64,000 bases of DNA, taken from assembly GCA_000209465.1 (NCBI GenBank), contig GL890583.1:619343-683342 (forward strand), written 5' to 3'. The translations under genes and the position numbers were made by a program. This DNA comes from Lachnospiraceae oral taxon 107 str. F0167 (GTDB lineage: Bacteria; Bacillota; Clostridia; Lachnospirales; Lachnospiraceae). Below the pieces are notes generated by a model that saw nothing but the letters and a program-made list of their open reading frames with translations, did no database searches and was not told the origin of the DNA. Shown in pieces: positions 41,750-50,541 of this stretch (positions are counted from its first letter, which is position 1; every line of letters begins with the position of its first letter).

Positions 41750-43363
41750 TCACCCCACATACTTCCTTAATGTTTCCCTTATTGCACCCTTTTCTGCTAT
41801 AAGTTCCACAAAGTATTTCTCTGTCTGTTCTCCGAGACCGACCTCATAGAGATTTACCCCGAATATGGACGCATCACTAAACAGCTTCTCAAGTTTTGAA
41901 TGCACATCCACATCACCGATTTTTATATTCTCAACCAATGGTACCATCTTTTCAAGCATCGGATCCGGGCTTAATTCAAAGCTGTTTAAATTATCATCTA
42001 TTCCCATAAGATATCTTGCCCAGCCTGCAAAGACAAGAGGTATAAGCTTTAAATCTTCTACCTTCAGGCTGTCTGAGTTTTTATAAGCTTTAATCGTCTC
42101 ACCAAATCTTATTGCAAGTTTTTGTGACGTGTCACAGGCAATCCTTTGAGGTGTATCCGGCATAAATGGATTTGGTAATCTTACTTCCACCACAGTATCA
42201 ATAAAATCCTTAGGATTTATAATACCCGGATCTGTAACTACAGGTAAACCCTCTTTATATCCTATAATCTTTATAAGCTTTGTAAGCTCATCATCCTTCA
42301 TTTCATCACTGATTTTTTTATAGCTGAGCAAGCAACCATAGATTGCAAGTGTTGTATGAAGAGGATTAAGACAGGTACATACCTTCATTCTCTCCACCAC
42401 ATCTACGACTTCACGCTTTGTAAACATTACACCGCCATCCTCAAGTTTTGGTCTGCCATTTGGGAAATTATCCTCTATTACCAGGTATTCCGCTTCCTCC
42501 GCATTTACAAAAGGAGCCACAAAGGTATTCTTGCTTGTTTTTACAAAGTCTACCTCCTCTATACCGTCTTTAATGAGCATTTCCATCACAGAGTCGGCAG
42601 GTCTTGGTGTTATCTTATCAATCATTGACCATGGGAAACTGACCTTCCTATCATCTTCGACATACGAAAGGAATCCATTGTCACATACTCCGTTTTCCTG
42701 CCATTTTTTTGCAAATGCTCTTACAGCATCCTTTAATTTATCACCATTATGTGAGCAATTGTCCATACTTACCATAGCTACAGGAAGTTCACCGGCCTTA
42801 AATCTTTCATATAGCATTGCGCACACCTTGCCCATATAACTTGTAGCATTGTATGGACCTGCCTTAAAATCAGCCTCAATACCTGCCGGTGTGTTACCAT
42901 TTCCGTCTGCTACAGCATATCCCTTTTCTGTAATAGTAAAACTTACCATCTGAAGTGAAGGCTTCCTAAAGAGCTCTTTTAAAACCTCATAATCTGCATT
43001 TTGGGGATCAACCCTCAATGATTCCACTATCGAACCGACTATATTTTTTTCAACTGTACCGTCACAGCAAAGTTTCATATAGATTGTCAAATCATCAAAT
43101 GACTTAAAAGCCTTGTCAATTATCTCATAGTCGAATCCTTCTGCAACTATAAGACCTGTATCTGTTTTATTTTCATTTAAAAGATTGTTTAATACATTAG
43201 CCTGAAAAGCCCTGAAAATATTTCCGGCTCCGAAATGTATCCAGTTCGGATTTTCCATTGTATTTTTTCTTACCTTTTCTCTATCATATTTTGGTAGAGA
43301 ATAGCCAAGTTTTTCCCATGTCGCCTTATTTTCTACAATACTTTTTTTATTAAGTTTCATCAT
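41750..43363 (-). CDS. uxuB: Fructuronate reductase / mannitol dehydrogenase family
   Basis: A 537-residue long-chain mannitol dehydrogenase-family enzyme with the N-terminal NAD stretch WIHFGAGNIFRAFQ and central KTFVAPFVNAEEAEYLVIED. With uxuA close by it most likely reduces fructuronate to mannonate. A mannitol or tagaturonate role is less likely. Two adjacent ATGs (43363 and 43360) follow AGGGGAAGG; the second has the better spacing. It ends in its own terminator. Confidence 0.88.
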   Translation of the reverse strand: MMKLNKKSIVENKATWEKLGYSLPKYDREKVRKNTMENPNWIHFGAGNIFRAFQANVLNNLLNENKTDTGLIVAEGFDYEIIDKAFKSFDDLTIYMKLCCDGTVEKNIVGSIVESLRVDPQNADYEVLKELFRKPSLQMVSFTITEKGYAVADGNGNTPAGIEADFKAGPYNATSYMGKVCAMLYERFKAGELPVAMVSMDNCSHNGDKLKDAVRAFAKKWQENGVCDNGFLSYVEDDRKVSFPWSMIDKITPRPADSVMEMLIKDGIEEVDFVKTSKNTFVAPFVNAEEAEYLVIEDNFPNGRPKLEDGGVMFTKREVVDVVERMKVCTCLNPLHTTLAIYGCLLSYKKISDEMKDDELTKLIKIIGYKEGLPVVTDPGIINPKDFIDTVVEVRLPNPFMPDTPQRIACDTSQKLAIRFGETIKAYKNSDSLKVEDLKLIPLVFAGWARYLMGIDDNLNSFELSPDPMLEKMVPLVENIKIGDVDVHSKLEKLFSDASIFGVNLYEVGLGEQTEKYFVELIAEKGAIRETLRKYVG

Positions 43364-43499
43364 CCTTCCCCTTGCCTTAATAGTAAAACAATAAATATCC
43401 TGCTTTCAGAAACAATAATTAAAAGCCGCAATACTGAACATATAATAAATTTAAATGTCAGACTATTCAGTATTTTATCATTGTTTTAATATAAAAAGC

Positions 43500-43552
43500 A
43501 AGGCTGAACAGATACATTTCTTTGCTTTTGTATCACAGTTCAGCCTTTTTAT
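43500..43552. terminator. Bidirectional terminator between uxuB and the AhpF-like gene
   Basis: AAGGCTGAAC (43500-43509) pairs with GTTCAGCCTT (43538-43547), with inner GATACA/TGTATC pairs. T-runs follow on both strands. It lies just past the flavoprotein stop. Confidence 0.75.
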
Positions 43553-43570
43553 TTCAATGGATTTCAATAT

Positions 43571-45181
43571 TTAATTATTTATATAGTCAAGTACTTCTTC
43601 TATGCTCTTTTTACCGAAGAATACTTTATCCTCATTCATTACCAGACATGGCACACTCATCACATGATACTTCTCTCTTAAATCACCGAAATGATTTATA
43701 TCATAAACCTGTGCGTCCACCAATGGATTTAATGAAGCAATTCTTTGTACCGCTACAACAAGATCCGGGCACATCGTGCAGCTTAATGATACAAGAATTT
43801 TAAATGATACCTTTTCTTTAATTGCAAGTATCTTTTCTTTTATATCATCACTTAATCCCTGTCCGGGGCCTGATACATTGTATATACCAAGTATAAATGA
43901 AGTAAATTCATGTCCTCCCGGAACACCGTGGAATGCAAGTCCGCTATGTTCTCCATCCTTATATATCTCTACAAGAGGAGCCTTTTGTTCATCCTTGATT
44001 TCTTCTATCGAAATCTTATCGGTAAGCTTGCCAAGTTCCGACATATATGAAAGCAATTCTCTTGATACATCATCATCCTTCACATATACCTTTAACAAGA
44101 TATTATTTTCCATCTTGCCGAATACAGTATTAAGCTGTGCAAGCATATCTGAGTTGAACAATCCTTCTTCCTTAGTCTCTTCCTTTTTAAGACTTCCTTT
44201 TCCTGCACCTGATTGACGAATAGGAACTACCGGCTTGATACCTGTCTTTTTATGCATTGAAGAAATATACTTTTCAAGTTCCGTTGCCGCAATACCTGCA
44301 TCACCGACTGTAGTAACCACCTGTCTAAGAGGTTTTATACAAACATCTCCTGCAGCATATAAGCCGTCAATTGATGTCTTCTTTGATTCATCGGTAATTA
44401 CATAACCTCTCTCATCAAGGATACCAAAATCCTTTACAATAGAAGTTGCAGGTTCATATCCTGCAAATACAAAGACACCGAAACCGTTCTTATCTTCAAA
44501 AACTTCTTCTTTACCGGTCTGATTGTTTTTGTAAACTATTCTCTCAAGCACATCATTGCCTTCCACTCTTACCACTTCAGTATGTGTAAGTACGGTAATA
44601 TTTTCATTATCATAGGCATGCTGCGCCGTTGTCTTTGCACAGGTAAAATCAGCCTCTCTTATCAAGATGGTCACATGCTTTGCATATTTTGTTAAAAATA
44701 CGCTTTCTTCCGCTGCCGCAAAACCTCCACCTACAACGAAAACTTCTTTTCCTTTAAAGAATTCTCCGTCACAGGTTGCACAGTATGCAACACCATGACC
44801 TTTAAACTGAGCCTCTCCTTCAAATCCTATCATTCTCGGGGAAGCACCTGTTGCAAGTATTACTCCGAAGCATTCAATATCTCCCTTTGATGTATGGACT
44901 TTTTTAATATCCCCATCCATATCAATAGAGTTTACTGTTGCAAGCAGGAATTCGGCACCGAAGTTCTCAGCCTGCTTTCTCATCTGCTCGCCAAGCTTAG
45001 CACCTGAAATATGCTCAATGCCCGGATAGTTTACAACCTCGGCAGTCAGACTAATCTGACCGCCGAACTTTTCTTTTTCTATAACAAGTACACGATAATA
45101 TGCCCTGGCTAAATATATAGCCGCTGTCAGACCTGCAGGACCTCCGCCTACAATGACTGCATCATACATGTTCTTACTCAT
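43571..45181 (-). CDS. Thioredoxin-reductase-like flavoprotein with C-terminal AhpF-type thioredoxin-fold domain
   Basis: A 536-residue flavoprotein. Residues 1-310 are a thioredoxin reductase: FAD motif VGGGPAGLTAA, redox pair CATC near residue 140, NAD(P) motif VVGGGFAAAEE. Residues 335-536 resemble the tandem thioredoxin-fold domain of AhpF, with a CTMC redox pair near residue 480. In classical AhpF that domain is N-terminal; here the order is reversed. The next gene upstream is ahpC, so it probably reduces that peroxiredoxin with NAD(P)H. GGGG precedes the ATG. Confidence 0.88.
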   Translation of the reverse strand: MSKNMYDAVIVGGGPAGLTAAIYLARAYYRVLVIEKEKFGGQISLTAEVVNYPGIEHISGAKLGEQMRKQAENFGAEFLLATVNSIDMDGDIKKVHTSKGDIECFGVILATGASPRMIGFEGEAQFKGHGVAYCATCDGEFFKGKEVFVVGGGFAAAEESVFLTKYAKHVTILIREADFTCAKTTAQHAYDNENITVLTHTEVVRVEGNDVLERIVYKNNQTGKEEVFEDKNGFGVFVFAGYEPATSIVKDFGILDERGYVITDESKKTSIDGLYAAGDVCIKPLRQVVTTVGDAGIAATELEKYISSMHKKTGIKPVVPIRQSGAGKGSLKKEETKEEGLFNSDMLAQLNTVFGKMENNILLKVYVKDDDVSRELLSYMSELGKLTDKISIEEIKDEQKAPLVEIYKDGEHSGLAFHGVPGGHEFTSFILGIYNVSGPGQGLSDDIKEKILAIKEKVSFKILVSLSCTMCPDLVVAVQRIASLNPLVDAQVYDINHFGDLREKYHVMSVPCLVMNEDKVFFGKKSIEEVLDYINN

Positions 45182-45195
45182 AATTTCCCCGTATA

Positions 45196-45759
45196 TTATA
45201 ACTGACCTACAAGATCAAGACTTGGCTTCAATGTTTCTGCACCCGGCTGCCACTTTGCAGGACAAACCTGATCACCATGCTCATGAACAAACTGGCAAGC
45301 ACGAAGCTTTCTTAAAAGTTCCTCTGCATTTCTTCCTACTCCACCTGCATTAACCTCATATGAAACGATCTTTCCATCAGGATTGATGATGAAAGAACCT
45401 CTCTCTGCAAGTCCGTTCTCCTCGATATATACTTCAAAATCTCTTGATAATACATGTGTAGGATCTGCAAGCATTGGATACTCGATCTTTGAGATACGCT
45501 CTGAATGATCATGCCATGCCTTATGTGTGAAGTGAGTATCTGTAGAAACTGAGTAAACCTCACATCCTGCCTCAGAAAACTCCTTATAATTCTTCTGTAA
45601 ATCCTCTAACTCTGTAGGGCAAACAAATGTGAAATCTGCAGGATAGAAAAAGAAGATGCTCCACTTTCCTAAAATGTCCTTCTTAGATACCTCAACGAAA
45701 TCTCCCTTATGAAATCCCTGTACGCTAAACTCTCCAACTTCCTTGTTAATTAATGACAT
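45196..45759 (-). CDS. ahpC: Peroxiredoxin AhpC
   Basis: A 187-residue two-cysteine peroxiredoxin. The peroxidatic cysteine is in FTFVCPTELEDL (about residue 46) and the resolving cysteine in HGDQVCPAKWQPG near residue 165. It removes peroxides and should be reduced by the flavoprotein encoded 14 bases downstream. AAGGAGG lies before the ATG. Confidence 0.95.
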   Translation of the reverse strand: MSLINKEVGEFSVQGFHKGDFVEVSKKDILGKWSIFFFYPADFTFVCPTELEDLQKNYKEFSEAGCEVYSVSTDTHFTHKAWHDHSERISKIEYPMLADPTHVLSRDFEVYIEENGLAERGSFIINPDGKIVSYEVNAGGVGRNAEELLRKLRACQFVHEHGDQVCPAKWQPGAETLKPSLDLVGQL

Positions 45760-46062
45760 AATGTCCTCCTTATATAAAAATATTTTTTATGTTCCAATAA
45801 GAGTAGGTAGATGACTATCAATTATTTTCTTTGACCTTAATCAACTGATAGGATTCCCTAACACTCTGCTATTATATTTAACATAAAATAATTGTATACG
45901 CAATACTATTTTTGTAATTTCGTCGTTTTAACTAATAATAATTCCTATTATCGCTAATTATTTTATACTAAAATATCTTCTATGCCTCTTCCATGTGTTT
46001 ATAATACTTTTTAATCTTATACCCTCACTTTGATAAATTCATTTATAATTATTTTCAAAACA
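45760..46062. other. AT-rich intergenic region upstream of ahpC
   Basis: About 300 bases without an ORF. It must hold the ahpC promoter; TTGATT-N18-TGATAG near 45815-45850 is possible but weak. ATAATA-N5-TATTAT at 45935-45951 is a poor match to a PerR-like box. Confidence 0.35.
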
Positions 46063-46091
46063 AAAAAGATGCGAATTCTCGCATCCTTTTT
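46062..46091. terminator. Terminator of truA
   Basis: GATGCGA (46068-46074) pairs with TCGCATC (46079-46085); six T follow on the minus strand and five on the plus strand. Confidence 0.8.
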
Positions 46092-46827
46092 AAATATATT
46101 CTATTTCCACCAATGTAAGCCCCTTTGCAGGCATTGTTTGTCCGGCAAGCTTTCTGTTTTTTGCCTTCATTATTTCAGTGATATGACTTGGAGGGTAAAC
46201 TCCCATACCTACTTTTATAAGTGTACCTGCTATAATCCTTATCATATTGTAGAGGAATCCGTCACCTCGTATAACTATGGTAACCATATCCTCATCCTGT
46301 AATATTTCCAATGAGAATATAGTCCTTATCGGTGATGAAGCCTGCGACTTTTGAGAACAAAAGCTTGTAAAATCATGTGTTCCTATAAAGTATCCGCTTG
46401 CCTCCCTCATTTTTTCCACATCAAGGTTAAAATAGCAAAAATGTGCATAGAGCCTTTCGGTAGGTATATCAATTTTTCTGTTTAATATCCTATATGTATA
46501 TGTCTTTATACAATCATTTTTTCTTGGATGCCAGCCCGACTCCACTTCATCCGAGTACTGTATTCTGATATCCTCAGGCAATCTCTGATTTATTGCAAAT
46601 GCAAACTTATCTGCCGCTATTCTTGCATTTGTATCAAATACCGCTATATTCCCATATGCATGAACACCTGAATCGGTTCTTGATGCACCTATTACTTCTA
46701 TATCTTCGCCTGTAAGCTTCGTAATAGCATTATTTAGCACCTCTTCTATAGTGATTCCGTTAGGTTGTTTTTGCCAACCGCAGTAATTCGTACCATCATA
46801 GGATACTATAAGTCTAATTCTTCTCAT
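46090..46827 (-). CDS. truA: tRNA pseudouridine(38-40) synthase TruA
   Basis: A 245-residue TruA. RIRLIVSYDGTNYCGWQKQP opens the fold, the catalytic aspartate is in ASRTDSGVHAYGN, and GDGFLYNMIRIIAGTL is the C-terminal signature. The start at 46827 is chosen over a longer reading because homologues begin here. It lies four bases after the ecfT stop, the usual gene order in Firmicutes. Confidence 0.94.
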   Translation of the reverse strand: MRRIRLIVSYDGTNYCGWQKQPNGITIEEVLNNAITKLTGEDIEVIGASRTDSGVHAYGNIAVFDTNARIAADKFAFAINQRLPEDIRIQYSDEVESGWHPRKNDCIKTYTYRILNRKIDIPTERLYAHFCYFNLDVEKMREASGYFIGTHDFTSFCSQKSQASSPIRTIFSLEILQDEDMVTIVIRGDGFLYNMIRIIAGTLIKVGMGVYPPSHITEIMKAKNRKLAGQTMPAKGLTLVEIEYI

Positions 46828-46831
46828 TAAT

Positions 46832-47638
46832 CTACTTTCTAAATACAAAAGCCAAAGCAATGCATATCATTAAATATATTAAATAATATAAATATGCAAT
46901 TATATCTATTTTTTTATACTTTAAAGGCTTTAGTTTTGTTCTTCCCTCACCGCCATGATAGCATCTGGCTTCCATTGCCATGGCAAGATCTGTGGCTCTT
47001 CTCATAGCTGAAATAAAAAGCGGTACCAAGAGAGGCACCATAGCCTTTGCCTTTTGCACGATATTACCCGATTCAAAATCAGCACCTCTTGCCATCTGTG
47101 CCTTCATTATTTTATCGGTTTCCTCTATCAGTATAGGTATAAATCTAAGTGCAATCGACATCATCATAGATATCTCATGCACAGGTATCTTTATTACCTT
47201 TAAAAATCCCATACTCTTTTCAAGTCCGTCTGTAAGTGCATTGGGTGTTGTAGTAAGAGTCATTATAGATGAACCCACTATCAAAAAAATCAATCGAAGC
47301 CCCATAAATATTGAAACCCTGATACCTTCTTTGGTTATTTTAAGTATCCAAAGTTTGAATATAACTTCTCCGTCAGTTAAAAACAGATTAAAACTGACAC
47401 TTATAATTAACAGTATAAGAACAGCTCTAAGTCCCTTTAACATAAATTTTACCGGCACCTTTGATAAAACTATAGCTGTTATCAAAAACAGGGTTGACAG
47501 TGCATATCCAAGCCATAAATCAGCTATAAAAAGAGAAATAATAAAAATCATGGTGCCAAAAAGCTTGGTTCTTGGGTCCAGTCTATGTATTACAGAGTCT
47601 ATTGGGTAATACTGTCCCAATGTAATATCTCTAATCAT
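46832..47638 (-). CDS. ecfT: Energy-coupling factor transporter transmembrane protein EcfT
   Basis: A 268-residue EcfT with about five helices and the coupling motif ARGADFESGN (Ala-Arg-Gly) near residue 180, plus a second ARC motif in MEARCYHGG, which contact the ATPases. It is the shared scaffold for vitamin and metal S-components, which are encoded elsewhere. It overlaps ecfA2 by eight bases. Confidence 0.94.
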   Translation of the reverse strand: MIRDITLGQYYPIDSVIHRLDPRTKLFGTMIFIISLFIADLWLGYALSTLFLITAIVLSKVPVKFMLKGLRAVLILLIISVSFNLFLTDGEVIFKLWILKITKEGIRVSIFMGLRLIFLIVGSSIMTLTTTPNALTDGLEKSMGFLKVIKIPVHEISMMMSIALRFIPILIEETDKIMKAQMARGADFESGNIVQKAKAMVPLLVPLFISAMRRATDLAMAMEARCYHGGEGRTKLKPLKYKKIDIIAYLYYLIYLMICIALAFVFRK

Positions 47639-48506
47639 TTCTATCCTTTCTCTTAATATATTCTAATATCCTGTCTCTTGCCTCTTGTATTGTGGTGATA
47701 TCATCTCCCAGATCAATGCCTTCTTTTTTCAGCCTTTCAACAATATATGTTATTCCAGGCGCACTAAGTCCGATACTTTCAAGGAATTTATACTGCTTAA
47801 AAACTTCCTTGGGAGTACCGTCAAGCACTAATTCTCCTTTATTCATCACAAGAAGTCTGTCAACATATTTTGCAACATCTTCCATGCTGTGTGAAACCAA
47901 AATAATGGTCATATCTCTTGACTTTTTCAGCTCGATAATTTCCTCAAAAAGCTCATCTCTTCCCTTTGGATCAAGCCCCGCTGTCGGCTCATCTAAAATG
48001 AGTACATCCGGATTCATCGCAAGAACTCCCGCTATAGCCACTCTTCTTTTTTGTCCTCCTGAGAGTTCAAACGGTGATTTTTTATAATAACTTTCATCAA
48101 GACCTACTAAAGCAAGACTCTCCTTTGCACGAGACTCCACTTCCTTTTCAGGAAGCTTTTGATTTCTTGGTCCGAACATCACATCTGAAAGTACATCCAC
48201 TTCAAAAAGCTGATGTTCCGGATACTGAAATACAAGTCCTACTCTCTGTCTTAAAAGTTTCATATCATACTTTTGTGTATAAATATTTTCTCCGTTAAAC
48301 AGCAATTCACCTGATGTAGCTTTTATAAGTCCGTTTAAATGCTGTATAAGAGTTGACTTCCCTGAACCTGTATGTCCTATAATGCCTACGAACTCACCCT
48401 TTTTTATTTTAAATGAAACATCCTTTATAGCATACTGTTCAAAGGCTGTTCCTTCTCCATATATGAAATTTAATTTTTTTGCTTCTAATTGCACATTATC
48501 CTGCAT
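47631..48506 (-). CDS. ecfA2: Energy-coupling factor ATPase EcfA2
   Basis: A 291-residue ATPase: Walker A GHTGSGKST, signature LSGGQKRR, Walker B LILDEPTAGLDP and switch SHSMEDV. It pairs with EcfA1 to drive ECF vitamin uptake. The start at 48506 (MQDNV) is chosen because GGAG precedes it; the longer reading begins inside that SD. Order ecfA1-ecfA2-ecfT-truA is standard. Confidence 0.93.
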   Translation of the reverse strand: MQDNVQLEAKKLNFIYGEGTAFEQYAIKDVSFKIKKGEFVGIIGHTGSGKSTLIQHLNGLIKATSGELLFNGENIYTQKYDMKLLRQRVGLVFQYPEHQLFEVDVLSDVMFGPRNQKLPEKEVESRAKESLALVGLDESYYKKSPFELSGGQKRRVAIAGVLAMNPDVLILDEPTAGLDPKGRDELFEEIIELKKSRDMTIILVSHSMEDVAKYVDRLLVMNKGELVLDGTPKEVFKQYKFLESIGLSAPGITYIVERLKKEGIDLGDDITTIQEARDRILEYIKRKDRND

Positions 48507-48525
48507 TCTTATCTCCAAACGGTTC

Positions 48526-49380
48526 CTATTTTAGTATAGGCAAAAGATTATCGACCAATTCATCCAATGTAAGTATGCCGTCAGGCAGGTCAACTCCTGC
48601 CTGCTTTAACTCAAATGCCAGTTCTGTAGTACTTGGTACATCAAGTCTTAACTTTTTTAACTCCTCAACATGAGAGAAAACCTCTTTAGGTGTTCCATCC
48701 ATAACTATCCGACCTTCGTCCATTACTATAACTCTGTCAGCCCCTATGACCTCTTCCATATAATGAGTAATAAGTATTACCGTAATATTTTCTTTTTTAT
48801 TAAGCTCCAGTACTGTTTTTATAACTTCTTTCCTGCCATTCGGATCAAGCATTGCGGTAGGCTCATCCAAAACAATACATTTGGGCTTCATTGCCATAAT
48901 ACCGGCTATAGCTACCCTCTGCTTTTGTCCTCCTGAGAGTTTATTTGGAGATTTATATCTGTATGCCGTCATACCTACAGCCTCCAATGCATTATCTACC
49001 CTCTTCCACATATCATCAGTCGGAATACCGATATTTTCAGGTCCGAATGCCACATCTTCTTCTACCACATTTCCTATGATTTGATTATCCGGATTTTGGA
49101 ATACCATTCCAACCATCTTTCTCAAATCAAGAAGTGTTTCGTCATTAGCCGTATCCAAATCGGAGATATAAACAGTTCCCTCTGTAGGCAAAAGTATGCC
49201 GTTTAAATGCTTTGCGAATGTAGATTTTCCGGAACCGTTATGACCTAAAATAGCCACAAAATCACTTTGTGTGATATCAATATTTAAATTATTGATAGCC
49301 CTTTTTACATCCTCTACATTATCCTCTTCATCTCTCGTTATATAATCAAATATAAGCTTTGTCGCTTTTACTATTCCCAT
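48526..49380 (-). CDS. ecfA1: Energy-coupling factor ATPase EcfA1
   Basis: A 284-residue ATPase: Walker A GHNGSGKST, signature LSGGQKQR, Walker B IVLDEPTAMLDP and switch THYMEEV. It is the first gene of the ECF module. The rplQ gene that often precedes it is not here; a tRNA-Arg gene is instead. Confidence 0.93.
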   Translation of the reverse strand: MGIVKATKLIFDYITRDEEDNVEDVKRAINNLNIDITQSDFVAILGHNGSGKSTFAKHLNGILLPTEGTVYISDLDTANDETLLDLRKMVGMVFQNPDNQIIGNVVEEDVAFGPENIGIPTDDMWKRVDNALEAVGMTAYRYKSPNKLSGGQKQRVAIAGIMAMKPKCIVLDEPTAMLDPNGRKEVIKTVLELNKKENITVILITHYMEEVIGADRVIVMDEGRIVMDGTPKEVFSHVEELKKLRLDVPSTTELAFELKQAGVDLPDGILTLDELVDNLLPILK

Positions 49381-49430
49381 TTTTACCTTTTACTTATTTA
49401 TTAATCAAATATGGGTTATCACCCTATAAT

Positions 49431-49464
49431 ATAAAACAAAAACCTCAGCAAGGTTGCTGAGGTT
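49431..49464 (-). terminator. Terminator of tRNA-Arg
   Basis: AACCTCAGCAA (49441-49451) pairs with TTGCTGAGGTT (49454-49464). On the minus strand TTTTTGTTTT follows. Confidence 0.85.
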
Positions 49465-49471
49465 CTAATAA

Positions 49472-49545
49472 CGTGCGTGAGAAGATTCGAACTCCCGACA
49501 CCTTGGTCCGTAGCCAAGTGCTCTATCCAGCTGAGCTACACACAC
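49472..49545 (-). tRNA. tRNA-Arg (ACG)
   Basis: On the minus strand acceptor GTGTGTG/CACGCAC with a G-T pair, anticodon stem CTTGG/CCAAG with loop CTACGGA giving ACG, T-loop AGTTCGAATCT. No encoded CCA. The wobble A would be edited to inosine. Confidence 0.93.
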
Positions 49546-49593
49546 ATTGCAAGTACATATTTTACATTAGTGTATTGTGTTTGTCAATAGGAT

Positions 49594-50325
49594 TTAAATA
49601 TTTAAATAAAAACGCAAAATACCCAAAATAAGTATGTGTATCGGATAAAAAAGATAATTAATCCACTTATATTGTTTACCTCTTTTTCCATTATAAGTTA
49701 AAGTCAGACCAAACCCCAAAAATGAGTAAAACTCCTTTATAATGGAAAGATAACCTAATCCTGCTCGGGTCAGAGGCTTATCATAAAAAATATAAAAGAT
49801 GTAAGCTACTACTACTGCGTGGTAATCATAGTCAAGGCTAAGTTCCATGGCTGAAAGTCCTGAAATTATAACTATTATAATCGAAACTGTATACCATAAG
49901 GCTTTAATCTTAATTTTCTCTTTTAAAGCATCAATTATCCATATAGTTATCAGGCATAGAGCCAGAGTAAACATCATATTATTCCAATATGGATTGAAGA
50001 ATGTTTTTGATGTAAACATATCAAAAGGTACTTCCGATATTATACCGAATACTATCAATGTAATTAGATATTTCTTCCTGTTTTTTGTTTTAAAAAATCC
50101 CTCCACTATAAAAAACACAAATATAGGAAAAGCGATTCTTCCCAATATTGAAAATATATTTGACAAATACAATAAAAATCCACTACCATCAAGTATAGGT
50201 GTTATAAGAGCATTATTTACATGATCAATAAGCATTGAAATAAACGCTATATATTTTAACTGTGCTCCCGTAAAAATTTGAATTCTTTTTAATTTATCAG
50301 ATTCAAATCGTTTTTTTAATTCCAT
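49594..50325 (-). CDS. TraX-family membrane protein
   Basis: A 243-residue membrane protein of the TraX family with about seven to eight helices. GAQLKYIAFISMLIDHV near the N-terminus and GRIAFPIFVFFIVEGFFKT are the family marks. In F plasmid TraX acetylates pilin; chromosomal relatives are common in Firmicutes and of unknown role. The start at 50325 is preferred because GAGGG precedes it. Confidence 0.85.
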   Translation of the reverse strand: MELKKRFESDKLKRIQIFTGAQLKYIAFISMLIDHVNNALITPILDGSGFLLYLSNIFSILGRIAFPIFVFFIVEGFFKTKNRKKYLITLIVFGIISEVPFDMFTSKTFFNPYWNNMMFTLALCLITIWIIDALKEKIKIKALWYTVSIIIVIISGLSAMELSLDYDYHAVVVAYIFYIFYDKPLTRAGLGYLSIIKEFYSFLGFGLTLTYNGKRGKQYKWINYLFYPIHILILGILRFYLNI

Positions 50326-50441
50326 AGTTTCCCTCATATTTTTATATATTTATAAAACAAATTATAATTAATAAATTTTCATTATATCATATCTAAATGA
50401 ACATTTTATAAAATGAATGTTAACATATTCTTTTTAATCAT

Positions 50442-50470
50442 TTGACTTGTAAGTTCACTGCACATATAAT
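50442..50470 (+). promoter_or_regulatory. Promoter of the MATE pump gene
   Basis: TTGACT (50442-50447) and a perfect TATAAT (50465-50470) are 17 bases apart, giving a leader of about 65 bases. Confidence 0.85.
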
Positions 50471-50541
50471 GGTAAAATCACACTCTAAAATCACCTAAAT
50501 ATTTTAACGGATATAGAGATTTATTAGTATGGAGGATCAGT

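Noticed and set aside
45935-45951. PerR-like box upstream of ahpC
   Set aside because: ATAATA-N5-TATTAT matches the PerR consensus poorly and lies far from the gene; such motifs are common in AT-rich DNA.
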